NCBI RefSeq assembly: GCF_900091595.1
Contig: NZ_FMCW01000033.1
Location: 16,622 to 80,621, forward strand
Reading direction: 5' to 3'
Origin: Micromonospora haikouensis
Lineage (GTDB): Bacteria > Actinomycetota > Actinomycetes > Mycobacteriales > Micromonosporaceae
Length of the DNA: 64,000 bases
Part shown: in pieces, positions 8,424-16,279 of the stretch
How positions within the stretch are numbered: the stretch's first letter is position 1
Layout: each line of letters opens with the position of its first letter
Made by a program: the position numbers and the translations under genes
The notes under the pieces: model-generated
Told to the model about the DNA's origin: nothing
What the model saw: only the letters and a program-made list of their open reading frames with translations
Databases searched by the model: none

Positions 8424-9779
8424 TTACGGACGCTCGGTGTGGGCGCCCAGGTCGGCCAGCTTCGCCTCGAAGTCCTCGTAGCCGCGGTTGATCAGGTCGA
8501 CGCCGTACACCCGGGAGGTGCCCTCGGCGGCGAGCGCGGCGATCAGGTGACTGAACCCGGCGCGCAGATCCGGGATGACCAGGTCGGCGGCGTGCAGCTT
8601 GCTCGGGCCGGCGATCACGGCCGAGTGCTTGAAGTTGCGTCGGCCGAAGCGGCACGGGGTGCCGCCGAGGCAGTCGCGGTAGACCTGGATGTTCGCGCCC
8701 ATCGTGTTGAGCGCCTCGGTGTAGCCGAGCCGCTGCTCGTAGACCGTCTCGTGGACGATCGACAGGCCCCGGGCCTGGGTCAGCGCCACGACGAGGGGCT
8801 GCTGCCAGTCGGTCATGAAGCCCGGGTGTACGTCGGTCTCCAGCGCCACGGCGTTCAGCTCGCCGCCCGGGTGCCAGAACCGGATGCCGCCCTCCTGGCC
8901 CGGGTCGCCCAGCTTCGGCGGCCGGGCGTCGGTCACCTCGTACTCGCCGCCGACGGAGCGGAAGATGTTGAGGAACGTCATCATGTCGGCCTGCTGCGCG
9001 CCGAGCACCTCGACGTGGCCGCGGGTGGCCAGCGCCGCCGCCGCCCAGCTCGCCGCCTCGATCCGGTCCGGGATCGGCCGGTGGGTGTAGCCGTGCAGCT
9101 TCGGCACGCCCTGGATCTCGATCACCCGGTCGGTGTGCACCTTGATGATCGCGCCCATCTTCTGCAGGATGCAGATCAGGTCGATGATCTCCGGCTCGAC
9201 GGCGGCGTTGCGCAGCTCGGTGACGCCCTCGGCCATCACGGCGGTGAGCAGCACCTGCTCGGTCGCGCCGACGCTCGGGTACGGCAGTGCGAACTTGGTG
9301 CCGTGCAGCCCGTTGGGGGCCGACAGGTGCAGGCCCTCCGGGGTCTTGTCGACCGTGGCGCCGAACTCGCGCAGCGCCTGGAGGTGGAAGTCGATCGGGC
9401 GCGGCCCGATGTGGCAGCCACCCAGGTCGGGGATGAACGCGTGGCCGAGCCGGTGCAGCAGCGGCCCGCAGAACAGGATCGGGATGCGGCTGGAGCCGGC
9501 GTGCACGTTGATCTGGTCGGTGCTGGCGCTCTCGACGTTGGCCGGGTCGAAGACCAGCTCACCGTCCTCGGCGCCGTCGGTGACCTTGACCCCGTGCAGG
9601 CCGAGCAGCCCCCGGACCACCTCGACGTCGCGGATCCGCGGCACGTCGAACAGCCGGCTGGGGCTGTCGCCCAGCAGGGCGGCGACCATCGCCTTGGAAA
9701 CCAGGTTCTTCGCGCCGCGCACGCGGATCCGCCCTTCCAGCGGAGTACCTCCGTGTACGACCAGGACGTCGTCGGTCAA
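8424..9779 (-). CDS. murA: UDP-N-acetylglucosamine 1-carboxyvinyltransferase
   Basis: MurA (about 451 aa) transfers enolpyruvate from PEP to UDP-GlcNAc, the first committed step of peptidoglycan synthesis in the cytoplasm. The N-terminal motif RVRGAKNLVSKA holds the conserved Lys/Asn. The catalytic cysteine is present at about residue 122 in GGCHIGPRP, which is the fosfomycin target position. The family motifs PYPSVGATEQ and ETDVHPGFMTDWQQP are intact. I chose the TTG at 9779 because GGAGG lies 5 bases upstream and the product then begins TDDVLVVHGG as in actinomycete homologues. Reading on to 9893 would add 38 unlikely residues. It is monocistronic, followed by a strong hairpin. Confidence 0.95.
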   Translation of the reverse strand: MTDDVLVVHGGTPLEGRIRVRGAKNLVSKAMVAALLGDSPSRLFDVPRIRDVEVVRGLLGLHGVKVTDGAEDGELVFDPANVESASTDQINVHAGSSRIPILFCGPLLHRLGHAFIPDLGGCHIGPRPIDFHLQALREFGATVDKTPEGLHLSAPNGLHGTKFALPYPSVGATEQVLLTAVMAEGVTELRNAAVEPEIIDLICILQKMGAIIKVHTDRVIEIQGVPKLHGYTHRPIPDRIEAASWAAAALATRGHVEVLGAQQADMMTFLNIFRSVGGEYEVTDARPPKLGDPGQEGGIRFWHPGGELNAVALETDVHPGFMTDWQQPLVVALTQARGLSIVHETVYEQRLGYTEALNTMGANIQVYRDCLGGTPCRFGRRNFKHSAVIAGPSKLHAADLVIPDLRAGFSHLIAALAAEGTSRVYGVDLINRGYEDFEAKLADLGAHTERP

Positions 9780-9991
9780 CGCAACCTCCAGCGCGTCGGT
9801 GCTGCCGTAGTTGATGGTGATGCGGGCGATATGGGGGTTACCCGTGATGCGGCCGGATGAAAACGGGCGCGTGTGTCGTCGCCCCGGCAGCATAGCCCTC
9901 GGTGACGAAAATGGAGACGGTCACCTCGGACCGGAGGGCACGAATCGGCGCTTCCGGCACCATAAGGTGCCCATCCGGTCACGCAGGGTGA

Positions 9992-11200
9992 TTAGGTGCT
10001 CGCCGGGGGCGGGGTGTCCGCGCCGGGGAGGGCGAGCATCCGGTCCAGCGCCACCCGGGCGTGGTGCGCGGTGTCGGCGTCCACGGTGATCTGGTTGACC
10101 ACCCGGCCCGCCACCAGCTCCTCCAGCGCCCACACCAGGTGCGGCAGGTCGATCCGGTTCATCGTGGAGCAGTAGCAGACCGCCTTGTCCAGGAACATGA
10201 TCTGCTTGTCCGGGTGGGCCAGCGCCAGCCGGCGCACCAGGTTCAGCTCGGTGCCGACCGCCCACGCCGAGCCGGCCGGAGCCGCCTCGATGGCCCGGAT
10301 GATGTATTCCGTCGAGCCCACGTAGTCGGCGGCGGTGACCACCTCGTGCCGGCACTCCGGGTGCACCAGCACGTTGACCCCCGGCACCCGCGCCCGCACG
10401 TCCTCGACGCTGTCGAGGGTGAACCGGCCGTGCACCGAGCAGTGCCCGCGCCACAGGATCATCTTCGCGTCGCGCAGCTGCTCCGGGGTCAGCCCGCCGC
10501 CCGGCTTGTGCGGGTCGTACAGGACGCAGTCGTCCAGCGACAGCCCCAGCTCCAGCACGGCGGTGTTGCGGCCCAGGTGCTGGTCGGGCAGGAACAGCAC
10601 CTTCGACCCCTGCTCGAACGCCCAGTCCAGCGCCCGCTTCGCGTTCGACGAGGTGCACACCACGCCGCCGTTGCGGCCGACGAAGCCCTTGATGTCCGCC
10701 GACGAGTTCATGTACGTCACCGGGACCGTCTGCGCCGCGACGCCCAGCTCGGTCAGCGCGTCCCAGGCGGACTCGACCTGCGTCAGCACGGCCATGTCCG
10801 CCATCGAGCAGCCGGCGGCCAGGTCGGGCAGGACCACCCGCTGCCGCTCGGAGGTGAGGATGTCGGCGCTCTCCGCCATGAAGTGCACGCCGCAGAAGAC
10901 GATGTATTCCGCGTCCGGCCGGGCCGCCGCCTCGCGGGCCAGCTTGAACGAGTCGCCGGTCACGTCGGCGAACTGGATCACCTCGTCGCGCTGGTAGTGG
11001 TGGCCCAGCACGAAGACCTTGTCACCCAGCTTCGCCTTGGCCGCCGCGGCCCGCGCCACCAGGTCGGGGTCGCTGGGCGCCGGCAGGTCGCCCGGACACT
11101 CCACGCCACGCTCGGTGGCGGGGTCGCTGCCACGGCCGAGCAGCAGCAGGGCCGTCGCGGTGTTGGAGGGTTCCACCCAGGTCGAAGTCACGCCACTCAT
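9992..11200 (-). CDS. nadA: Quinolinate synthase
   Basis: NadA (402 aa) condenses iminoaspartate with dihydroxyacetone phosphate to quinolinate in de novo NAD synthesis, using a [4Fe-4S] cluster. Family motifs are VLGHHYQRDEVIQFAD, FCGVHFMAESADIL, YMNSSADIKGFVG and VHPECRHEVV. Conserved cysteines sit in FCGVHFMAE, HPEC and the C-terminal CYCSTMN. The ATG at 11200 is the natural start; the frame continues far upstream only as a shadow of the divergent kinase gene. No nadB or nadC lies beside it in this window. Confidence 0.94.
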   Translation of the reverse strand: MSGVTSTWVEPSNTATALLLLGRGSDPATERGVECPGDLPAPSDPDLVARAAAAKAKLGDKVFVLGHHYQRDEVIQFADVTGDSFKLAREAAARPDAEYIVFCGVHFMAESADILTSERQRVVLPDLAAGCSMADMAVLTQVESAWDALTELGVAAQTVPVTYMNSSADIKGFVGRNGGVVCTSSNAKRALDWAFEQGSKVLFLPDQHLGRNTAVLELGLSLDDCVLYDPHKPGGGLTPEQLRDAKMILWRGHCSVHGRFTLDSVEDVRARVPGVNVLVHPECRHEVVTAADYVGSTEYIIRAIEAAPAGSAWAVGTELNLVRRLALAHPDKQIMFLDKAVCYCSTMNRIDLPHLVWALEELVAGRVVNQITVDADTAHHARVALDRMLALPGADTPPPAST

Positions 11201-11287
11201 GGTTCCACAGCCGGGCGACAAGGCAGCCCGCGCCGGTGTGTGCTGCCACACTGCCCCGCGCCTATGTGGCCTGCCACACTGCTCGGC

Positions 11288-12424
11288 ATGCGCGTGCTGC
11301 TCTGCCCCGACAAGTTCGCCGGAACGCTGCCCGCCCAGGAGGTCGCCGCCGCCGTGGCCGAGGGCTGGCGGGAGGTGGCCGACGGCGACGACCTGCTCAT
11401 CCGTCCCCTCGCCGACGGCGGGCCCGGGTTCGTGGCCGTGCTCGCGGAGGCCCTCGGCGGGCGTCGGGTGCCGGTGCCGACCGTCGACCCGCTCGGTCGC
11501 CCCACCGACGGTGAGATCCTGGTCACCGACGACGGCACGGCATACCTGGAGAGCGCCCAGGCGTGCGGCCTGCACCTGCTCGCCGCCGCCGAGCGCGACC
11601 CCAAGGCCACCACCTCGTACGGGCTGGGGGCGCTGGTCACCGCCGCCGTGGAGCACGGGGCCCGCACGGTGGTGATCGGGCTGGGCGGCTCCGGCACCAA
11701 CGACGGCGGGGCCGGGCTGCTCACCGCGCTGGGCGTCACGCCGCTCGACGCGGCCGGCCGGGCCCTGCCGTACGGCGGGGCGGCGCTGGCCGCGGTCGCC
11801 GGGCTCGACGGCGCGCCCCGGCTGCGCGGCGTCACCCTCGTCGCCGCCACCGACGTCGACAACCCCCTGCTCGGGCTGCACGGGGCGAGCAACGTCTACG
11901 GCCCGCAGAAGGGCGCGACGCGCGAAGACGTGCTGCTGCTCGACGCCGCGCTGGAGCGCTTCGCCGGCGTACTCGAAAAGGACCTGCCGGGGTGCCCGCC
12001 CGGCCTCGGCGCGCTGCCCGGCGGGGGAGCGGCCGGCGGCCTCGGCGCGGCGATCCTCGCCCTCGGCGGCCGGTGCGCCTCCGGCATCGGCCTGGTCACC
12101 GAGGCCATCGGCCTGCCGGCCGCGCTCGACGCCGCCGACCTGGTGATCACCGGGGAGGGTTCCTTCGACCACCAGTCGCTGCGCGGCAAGGTCGTGGCCG
12201 GGGTGGCCGGGGCCGCCCGGGACCGGGGCGTGCCCTGCGTGGTGCTGGCGGGGCAGGTGAGCACCGGGCGGCGCGAGGCCGCCTCGGCGGGCGTCACCGA
12301 CGCGTACAGCCTGGTGGAGCACTTCGGCGGCGAGGAGCGCGGCGGGCTCGACGCGGCGCTGAGCCGCCCGGCGGAGGGGCTGCGCCAGCTCGGCGCCCGG
12401 CTGGCCCGCCAGTGGAGCCGCTGA
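11288..12424 (+). CDS. Glycerate kinase (GckA/GlxK family)
   Basis: This 378-aa enzyme should phosphorylate D-glycerate with ATP. Its features are typical of glycerate kinase type 1: N-terminal CPDKFAGTL, then RPLADGGPG, GLGGSGTNDGGAG, a NVYGPQKGA loop and GGGAAGGLGAA. It ends with TGEGSFDHQSLRGK. The ATG at 11288 follows a divergent promoter region shared with nadA. Its M. tuberculosis counterpart by position is Rv2205c, two genes upstream of the adenosine kinase. Confidence 0.92.
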   Translation: MRVLLCPDKFAGTLPAQEVAAAVAEGWREVADGDDLLIRPLADGGPGFVAVLAEALGGRRVPVPTVDPLGRPTDGEILVTDDGTAYLESAQACGLHLLAAAERDPKATTSYGLGALVTAAVEHGARTVVIGLGGSGTNDGGAGLLTALGVTPLDAAGRALPYGGAALAAVAGLDGAPRLRGVTLVAATDVDNPLLGLHGASNVYGPQKGATREDVLLLDAALERFAGVLEKDLPGCPPGLGALPGGGAAGGLGAAILALGGRCASGIGLVTEAIGLPAALDAADLVITGEGSFDHQSLRGKVVAGVAGAARDRGVPCVVLAGQVSTGRREAASAGVTDAYSLVEHFGGEERGGLDAALSRPAEGLRQLGARLARQWSR

Positions 12425-12638
12425 GCGCCCGCAGCGTGGCTGCCGTCCGGGCCCGGCCCGCCGCCGCGCGGGCCCGGCCCGTCGTGACCCGGGCCCGGCC
12501 TGGGGCCCCGGTCACGTCGACCGGGTGGTCCCGGCCGGGGCGGCGTACCATCGGATCTGCGAACACATCGGGAATCACTGGGCGACGGACGACGTTGGCC
12601 AGTGCGTCCAGACCCAGACCGCGCAGGGAGATTTCCAC
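12425..12638. other. Non-coding interval upstream of erpA
   Basis: No gene is visible. The first half has three imperfect copies of a CGGGCCCGGCC motif (about 12448-12507) that could fold as GC hairpins and may serve as the terminator of the glycerate kinase gene. A weak -10-like TACCAT lies near 12546. Confidence 0.4.
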
Positions 12639-13007
12639 GTGACCACGCCAGCGCAGACCGAGTCGACCGAGGCCAAGGCCCCTACTTCCGTCGTCCTCAC
12701 CGACGTCGCGGCGCAGAAGGTCAAGGCCCTGATCGAGCAGGAGGGCCGTGACGACCTGCGGCTCCGGGTGGCGGTGCAGCCTGGCGGCTGCTCCGGCCTG
12801 CGGTACCAGCTCTTCTTCGACGAGCGTTCGCTCGACGGTGACGTCGTCACCGACTACGACGGGGTCGAGGTCGTCGTCGACCGGATGAGCGCCCCCTACC
12901 TGGCCGGCGCCACGATCGACTTCGCCGACCGGATCGACGCCCAGGGCTTCACGATCGACAACCCGAACGCGGGCAACTCCTGCGCCTGCGGCGACTCGTT
13001 CAGCTGA
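12639..13007 (+). CDS. erpA: Iron-sulfur cluster insertion protein, A-type carrier
   Basis: This 122-aa A-type carrier passes Fe-S clusters to client proteins. It carries the HesB/IscA fold signature with all three cluster cysteines: GGCSGLRY in the middle and NSCACGDSF at the C-terminus. The N-terminal 15-20 residues are a Thr/Glu-rich extension. The GTG at 12639 is chosen because GGGAG lies about 8 bases upstream. It corresponds in position to Rv2204c. Likely clients nearby include NadA and the Rieske protein QcrA; that link is inference. A strong terminator follows. Confidence 0.93.
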   Translation: MTTPAQTESTEAKAPTSVVLTDVAAQKVKALIEQEGRDDLRLRVAVQPGGCSGLRYQLFFDERSLDGDVVTDYDGVEVVVDRMSAPYLAGATIDFADRIDAQGFTIDNPNAGNSCACGDSFS

Positions 13008-13088
13008 GTCCCGACTCCGACCTCGAGTTCGTCCGACCTCAGCCGGTTCCCGGCCCGGCCACTGCGGCTGGGTCGCGCTCCGGCCGAC

Positions 13089-13127
13089 ACGGCGGGGCCA
13101 CCCCCGATCTGAGGGTGGCCCCGCCGT
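13089..13127 (+). terminator. Terminator of erpA
   Basis: A perfect 15-bp stem (ACGGCGGGGCCACCC and its complement) with a 9-base loop lies about 80 bases after the erpA stop. No T-run follows. Confidence 0.85.
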
Positions 13128-13309
13128 CCGTCTCCCGGCCCGGCCCGGCGTCCCTTCTCCGCCCGGCCCTACCGTCCGTGACTTCCCCGGCGGCCGTGAC
13201 CGGTGCCGACCTGCGCCGCCTCGTGCGGGGTGACGGTGAGGTGAGCGGGACCTGACCGCCTGCCGTCCGCTCCCCGTCCGACCCGCGACCACGGCACCGA
13301 CCGGACCGG

Positions 13310-13315
13310 TAGGCT
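13310..13315 (+). promoter_or_regulatory. Possible -10 element of adoK
   Basis: TAGGCT fits the actinomycete TANNNT -10 consensus and lies 35 bases before the start codon. No good -35 hexamer is visible at 17-18 bases upstream, so this is tentative. Confidence 0.3.
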
Positions 13316-13349
13316 GACCCGCGCCGTGTTCCCGACCACGAGGGTTGAC

Positions 13350-14327
13350 ATGAAGATCGCCGTGACCGGCTCGATCGCGACCGACCACCTGATGGGCTTC
13401 CCCGGCCGGTTCGCCGACCAGCTCATCGCCGACCAGCTCGACAAGGTCTCGCTGTCCTTCCTGGTGGACGACCTGGTGCTGCGCCGCGGCGGGGTGGCCG
13501 CCAACATCGCCTTCGGCATGGGCCAGCTGGGCCTGCGGCCGATCCTGCTCGGCGCGGTCGGCGCGGACTTCGCCGACTACCGTTCCTGGCTGGAGCGCCA
13601 CGGCGTCGACTGCGAGTCGGTGCACGTCAGCGAGGTGGCGCACACGGCCCGCTTCGTCTGCACCACCGACACCGACATGTGCCAGATCGCCTCCTTCTAC
13701 GCCGGGGCGATGAGCGAGGCGCGCAACATCGAGCTGGCCCCCGTCGCGCAGCGGCTCGGCGGGCTCGACCTCGTCCTGGTCAGCGCCAACGACCCCGACG
13801 CGATGCTGCGGCACTCCGCCGAGTGCCGCGAGCGGGGGTACGCCTTCGTCGCCGACCCGTCGCAGCAGCTCGCCCGCATGAACGGCGCGGACGTGGTGGG
13901 GCTCATCGACGGCGCCGACTACCTCATGACCAACGAGTACGAGAAGTCGCTGCTGCAGAGCAAGGCCGGCCTGAGCGACGCGCAGCTGCTGGACCTGGTG
14001 AAGATCCGGGTGACCACGCTGGGCAGCAACGGGGTGGAGATCGCGGGCCGGGACTTCGACACCCTCCACGTGCCGATCGCGCGCGAGGCCCAGGCCGTCG
14101 ACCCGACGGGTGTCGGCGACGGCTTCCGGGCCGGCTTCTTCGCCGCCCTCTCCTGGGGGCTGGGCCTGGAGCGCGCCGCCCAGGTCGGCTCCCTGCTGGC
14201 CACGCTGGTGCTGGAGACGGTCGGCACCCAGGAGTACGACGTGCGCCCCGACGTCTTCGTCAAGCGCCTGGCGGAGTCCTACGGCGACCAGGCAGCCGAC
14301 GACATCCGCCCCCACCTCCTCCCGTAA
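13350..14327 (+). CDS. adoK: PfkB-family adenosine kinase-like carbohydrate kinase
   Basis: This 325-aa PfkB (ribokinase) family kinase closely resembles M. tuberculosis AdoK (Rv2202c), which phosphorylates adenosine to AMP in purine salvage. Shared stretches include VTGSIATDHLM, VSLSFLVDDLVLRRGG, FYAGAMSEARNI and ADPSQQLAR. The PfkB C-terminal signature DPTGVGDGFRAGFF contains the catalytic Asp. The ATG at 13350 matches the homologue's N-terminus. Its position between erpA and ctaC matches the mycobacterial order. Substrate is inferred from similarity and could be another nucleoside or sugar. Confidence 0.88.
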   Translation: MKIAVTGSIATDHLMGFPGRFADQLIADQLDKVSLSFLVDDLVLRRGGVAANIAFGMGQLGLRPILLGAVGADFADYRSWLERHGVDCESVHVSEVAHTARFVCTTDTDMCQIASFYAGAMSEARNIELAPVAQRLGGLDLVLVSANDPDAMLRHSAECRERGYAFVADPSQQLARMNGADVVGLIDGADYLMTNEYEKSLLQSKAGLSDAQLLDLVKIRVTTLGSNGVEIAGRDFDTLHVPIAREAQAVDPTGVGDGFRAGFFAALSWGLGLERAAQVGSLLATLVLETVGTQEYDVRPDVFVKRLAESYGDQAADDIRPHLLP

Positions 14328-14342
14328 CCCCGCGAGCTCTGG

Positions 14343-14400
14343 GTGATCAAGAGGTTTGCGTCAAAGCCGATCTCTGCTTTGACGCAAACCTCTTGATCAC
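14343..14400. repeat. 58-bp perfect palindromic repeat (GTGATCAAGAG family, copy 1)
   Basis: Perfect 25-bp inverted arms (14343-14367 and 14376-14400) with an 8-base loop lie 16 bases after the adoK stop. The outer sequence is GTGATCAAGAGG and the loop region reads GATCTCTGC. A diverged second copy sits at 53771-53832. It may act as a terminator, but sequence sharing between two sites points to a dispersed repeat family. Confidence 0.85.
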
Positions 14401-14442
14401 GAGGCGGCGGGCGGGCGGCGAGGCTGGCGCGGAGCGAGATGA

Positions 14443-14504
14443 TGATCGTCTGCGGTTGGTGAGACGACACGCCGGTGCGATTGTCCGAAAACAGCAGACG
14501 ATCA
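14443..14504. repeat. Inverted repeat with TGATCGTCTGC arms
   Basis: Arms of 15 bp (14443-14457 and 14490-14504) match with one mismatch around a 32-base loop. It lies next to the preceding palindrome and directly downstream of the DUF397 gene, whose transcription it could end. Confidence 0.65.
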
Positions 14505-14516
14505 AGAAGCCGTCAG

Positions 14517-14741
14517 TTACCGGCCCGAGGCGAGGGTGCCGGTGGTGGTTGCCGTGACGAACGCCGTCCACCGGTCGGCCGGGAAGACGAGCGTGGGGCC
14601 GGAGCGGTCCTTGCTGTCCCGCACGGCCACCATGTCGGGCAGCACGGCGCACTCGACGCAGTCGCCGTTGTTGGTGCTGCGGCTGCTGGTGAACCAGCGG
14701 GCGGTGGCGAGGTCGACGGTGGCGAGGTCAGGGGTGGACAT
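14517..14741 (-). CDS. DUF397 domain-containing protein
   Basis: This 74-aa protein has the DUF397 core: WFTSSRSTNNGDCVECAVLPD, then VAVRDSKDRSGPTLVFP and a tail WTAFVTA. DUF397 genes are very common in actinomycetes and nearly always sit beside an XRE regulator with a DUF5753 domain, as here. Some pairs in Streptomyces have been discussed as toxin-antitoxin-like or developmental regulators. The ATG at 14741 has GGAGG 5 bases upstream. It lies 16 bases downstream of the XRE gene, so both are probably co-transcribed. Confidence 0.9.
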   Translation of the reverse strand: MSTPDLATVDLATARWFTSSRSTNNGDCVECAVLPDMVAVRDSKDRSGPTLVFPADRWTAFVTATTTGTLASGR

Positions 14742-14757
14742 CGTGGCCTCCGGGGGG

Positions 14758-15606
14758 TCAGGCCGCGCCGGCCAACTCCCTGATCAACGCGCGCGACTCG
14801 GCGGGCGAGAGGGCGACCTGGCGCAGGTTGTCTGCCACCATGCTATAGGTGCGCACGCCGTCGGGATCCTGCACGTACATCGCCCCGTCGAGCACCTCCG
14901 TGTAGGCGATCGGCCGCACGTTGGCGAAGTCCAGCAGCACGAACTTGCCGATCGCTCCAGCCGCATGCGGCCCGTCCTCGGGGCGGAGCACCTGCACGGT
15001 GACGTTCGGCAGCTCGGACATGGCGGCCAGGTGCGCGAGCTGCGCCCGCCGGGTGGCGTCGCCGTTGACCCGCAGCCGTAGCGCCGCCTCGCCGATCACC
15101 GCGTGCAGGGTGAGTGGTTCGTCGTCGGTGAGCCGGCGGGCGCGGGCCTGCCGGAAGGACACGAACCGCTCGGCGTGGTCGGGTCGGACGAAGCCGGTGC
15201 CCAGGGTCAGCGCCTGGGCGTACTCCTCGGTCTGGAGCAGGCCGGGGATGACCATGGACTCGAACACGAACGCGCCGTCGGCCAGCCCCTCCAGGCCGAC
15301 GTACGTCTTGAACCAGTCCGGCATCACAGCGGCCCAGGGTGCCCACCAGGTCTTGGCGTCGGAGCGGTTGGCGAGCGAGGTGAGCCGTTCGATCGCCGCC
15401 TCGTCCGCGCCGCAGGCCCGCAGCACGGTCGCGATGTCCTCGGGGAACTGCTGGTAGCGGCCGGTCTCCATGTGACCGAGCTTGGGCTTGCCGATGCCGG
15501 TGCCGGCCGCCAGTTCGGTGAGCGTCATCGGCGCTTCGCGCCGGTACCGGTTCAGCTCGGCCCCGATCAGCCAGCGCAGCGCGGACGGATCCGTTCGCGT
15601 ACCCAT
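14758..15606 (-). CDS. XRE-family regulator with DUF5753 domain
   Basis: This 282-aa DNA-binding protein has an N-terminal helix-turn-helix (about residues 12-70; LTELAAGTGIGKPKLGHMETGR is the HTH core). A DUF5753 sensor-like domain covers about residues 95-270, with the family motif IPGLLQTEEYAQAL and a C-terminal ALSPAESRALIREL. The ATG at 15606 is preceded by GGAGG at a 6-base spacing. It is upstream of the DUF397 gene and divergent from a 100-aa gene; the shared spacer holds a perfect palindrome at 15677-15690 that is a plausible operator. The ligand or signal is unknown. Confidence 0.93.
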   Translation of the reverse strand: MGTRTDPSALRWLIGAELNRYRREAPMTLTELAAGTGIGKPKLGHMETGRYQQFPEDIATVLRACGADEAAIERLTSLANRSDAKTWWAPWAAVMPDWFKTYVGLEGLADGAFVFESMVIPGLLQTEEYAQALTLGTGFVRPDHAERFVSFRQARARRLTDDEPLTLHAVIGEAALRLRVNGDATRRAQLAHLAAMSELPNVTVQVLRPEDGPHAAGAIGKFVLLDFANVRPIAYTEVLDGAMYVQDPDGVRTYSMVADNLRQVALSPAESRALIRELAGAA

Positions 15607-15676
15607 GCATCGCCTCCACGTTCATATACCGACCAGAACATCATGCCGTTCCTACTTCCATCAGGCAAGGATCAGC

Positions 15677-15690
15677 GCTATACGTATAGC
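15677..15690. promoter_or_regulatory. Perfect 14-bp palindrome, candidate operator of the XRE regulator
   Basis: GCTATACGTATAGC is a perfect dyad in the 105-bp spacer between the XRE gene and the divergent 100-aa gene. It contains TATACG and TATAGC, either of which could be a -10 hexamer for the plus-strand gene, so binding would block that promoter. AT-rich sequence is rare in this genome, which makes the site stand out. Binding is inferred. Confidence 0.55.
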
Positions 15691-15711
15691 AACCGACTTG
15701 TGGAGGTGGCC

Positions 15712-16014
15712 ATGCCCGCACCGATGCCCGAACCGCTCGGCACACCCGACGAGTTCCACCGGATGCTGGTCGAGCTGGTGCACGAGTTCGCGCCCCGCCG
15801 GTTCGCGATCTGCGAGGAGCACGGCGACCGGGTCGACGGCGAGGTCGTCGCCTGGGGCATGGCGTTCGCCGAGGGTGCCCTGCTGCGCTGCGACGACCAG
15901 ACGTCGACCGGGCACTTCACCAGCGCCGAGAGCGCGCTGCGGCTCTTCGCCCGCACCGGCCGCCGGCTGCGGCTGATCTGGATCGACGCCCTGCCGAGCG
16001 CCACGAGCCCCTGA
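15712..16014 (+). CDS. Conserved hypothetical protein next to XRE/DUF397 pair
   Basis: This 100-aa soluble protein has motifs such as EFAPRRFAICEEHGDRVDGEVVAWGMAF and a C-terminal strand LRLIWID, suggesting a small alpha/beta fold. The ATG at 15712 has TGGAGG 5 bases upstream. Similar small proteins are, as I recall, often encoded beside XRE/DUF397 pairs in actinomycetes, so it may be the third member of the module. It is transcribed divergently from the regulator across a palindromic operator candidate. The function is unknown; no catalytic motif is seen. Confidence 0.75.
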   Translation: MPAPMPEPLGTPDEFHRMLVELVHEFAPRRFAICEEHGDRVDGEVVAWGMAFAEGALLRCDDQTSTGHFTSAESALRLFARTGRRLRLIWIDALPSATSP

Positions 16015-16033
16015 GCTGCGATGAGCCGAAGGG

Positions 16034-16279
16034 TCAACCGGCGCGGCGTACGTCGTAGCCAGGCCCCTCGTCGTGGGCGGCGACGAACTCCTGGCCGCGC
16101 ATCCGGCACCACGCCGGGATGTCCACGGCTGCCGCCGGGTCGTCGGCGAGCACCCGCAGCACCGCGCCGACCGGCAGCTCCGGCAGCCGCCGGGCCAACT
16201 TGATCACCGGCAGCGGGCAGCGCTGCCCCCGGCAGTCCAGCACCTCGACCGGCGCGGCCTCCCCGACCGGCCCGCTCAC
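16034..16279 (-). CDS. TusA-family sulfurtransferase
   Basis: This 81-aa sulfur carrier has the TusA/SirA signature DCRGQRCPLPVIKLARRLPELPVG, with the conserved persulfide cysteine in CPLP. The C-terminal half (VLADDPAAAVDIPAWCRMRGQEF) also matches the family. Its GTG start (16279) overlaps the TGA of the cysteine desulfurase (GTGA), so translation is coupled and sulfur transfer between the two products is very likely. The final acceptor (tRNA thiolation, a cofactor, or another relay protein) cannot be told from this window. Confidence 0.93.
   Translation of the reverse strand: MSGPVGEAAPVEVLDCRGQRCPLPVIKLARRLPELPVGAVLRVLADDPAAAVDIPAWCRMRGQEFVAAHDEGPGYDVRRAG

Larger units (their letters stand above)
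13008..13349. other. Intergenic region between erpA and adoK
   Basis: No gene is visible. It holds the erpA terminator at 13089-13127 and a possible -10 element TAGGCT at 13310-13315, about 35 bases before the kinase start. Confidence 0.5.
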
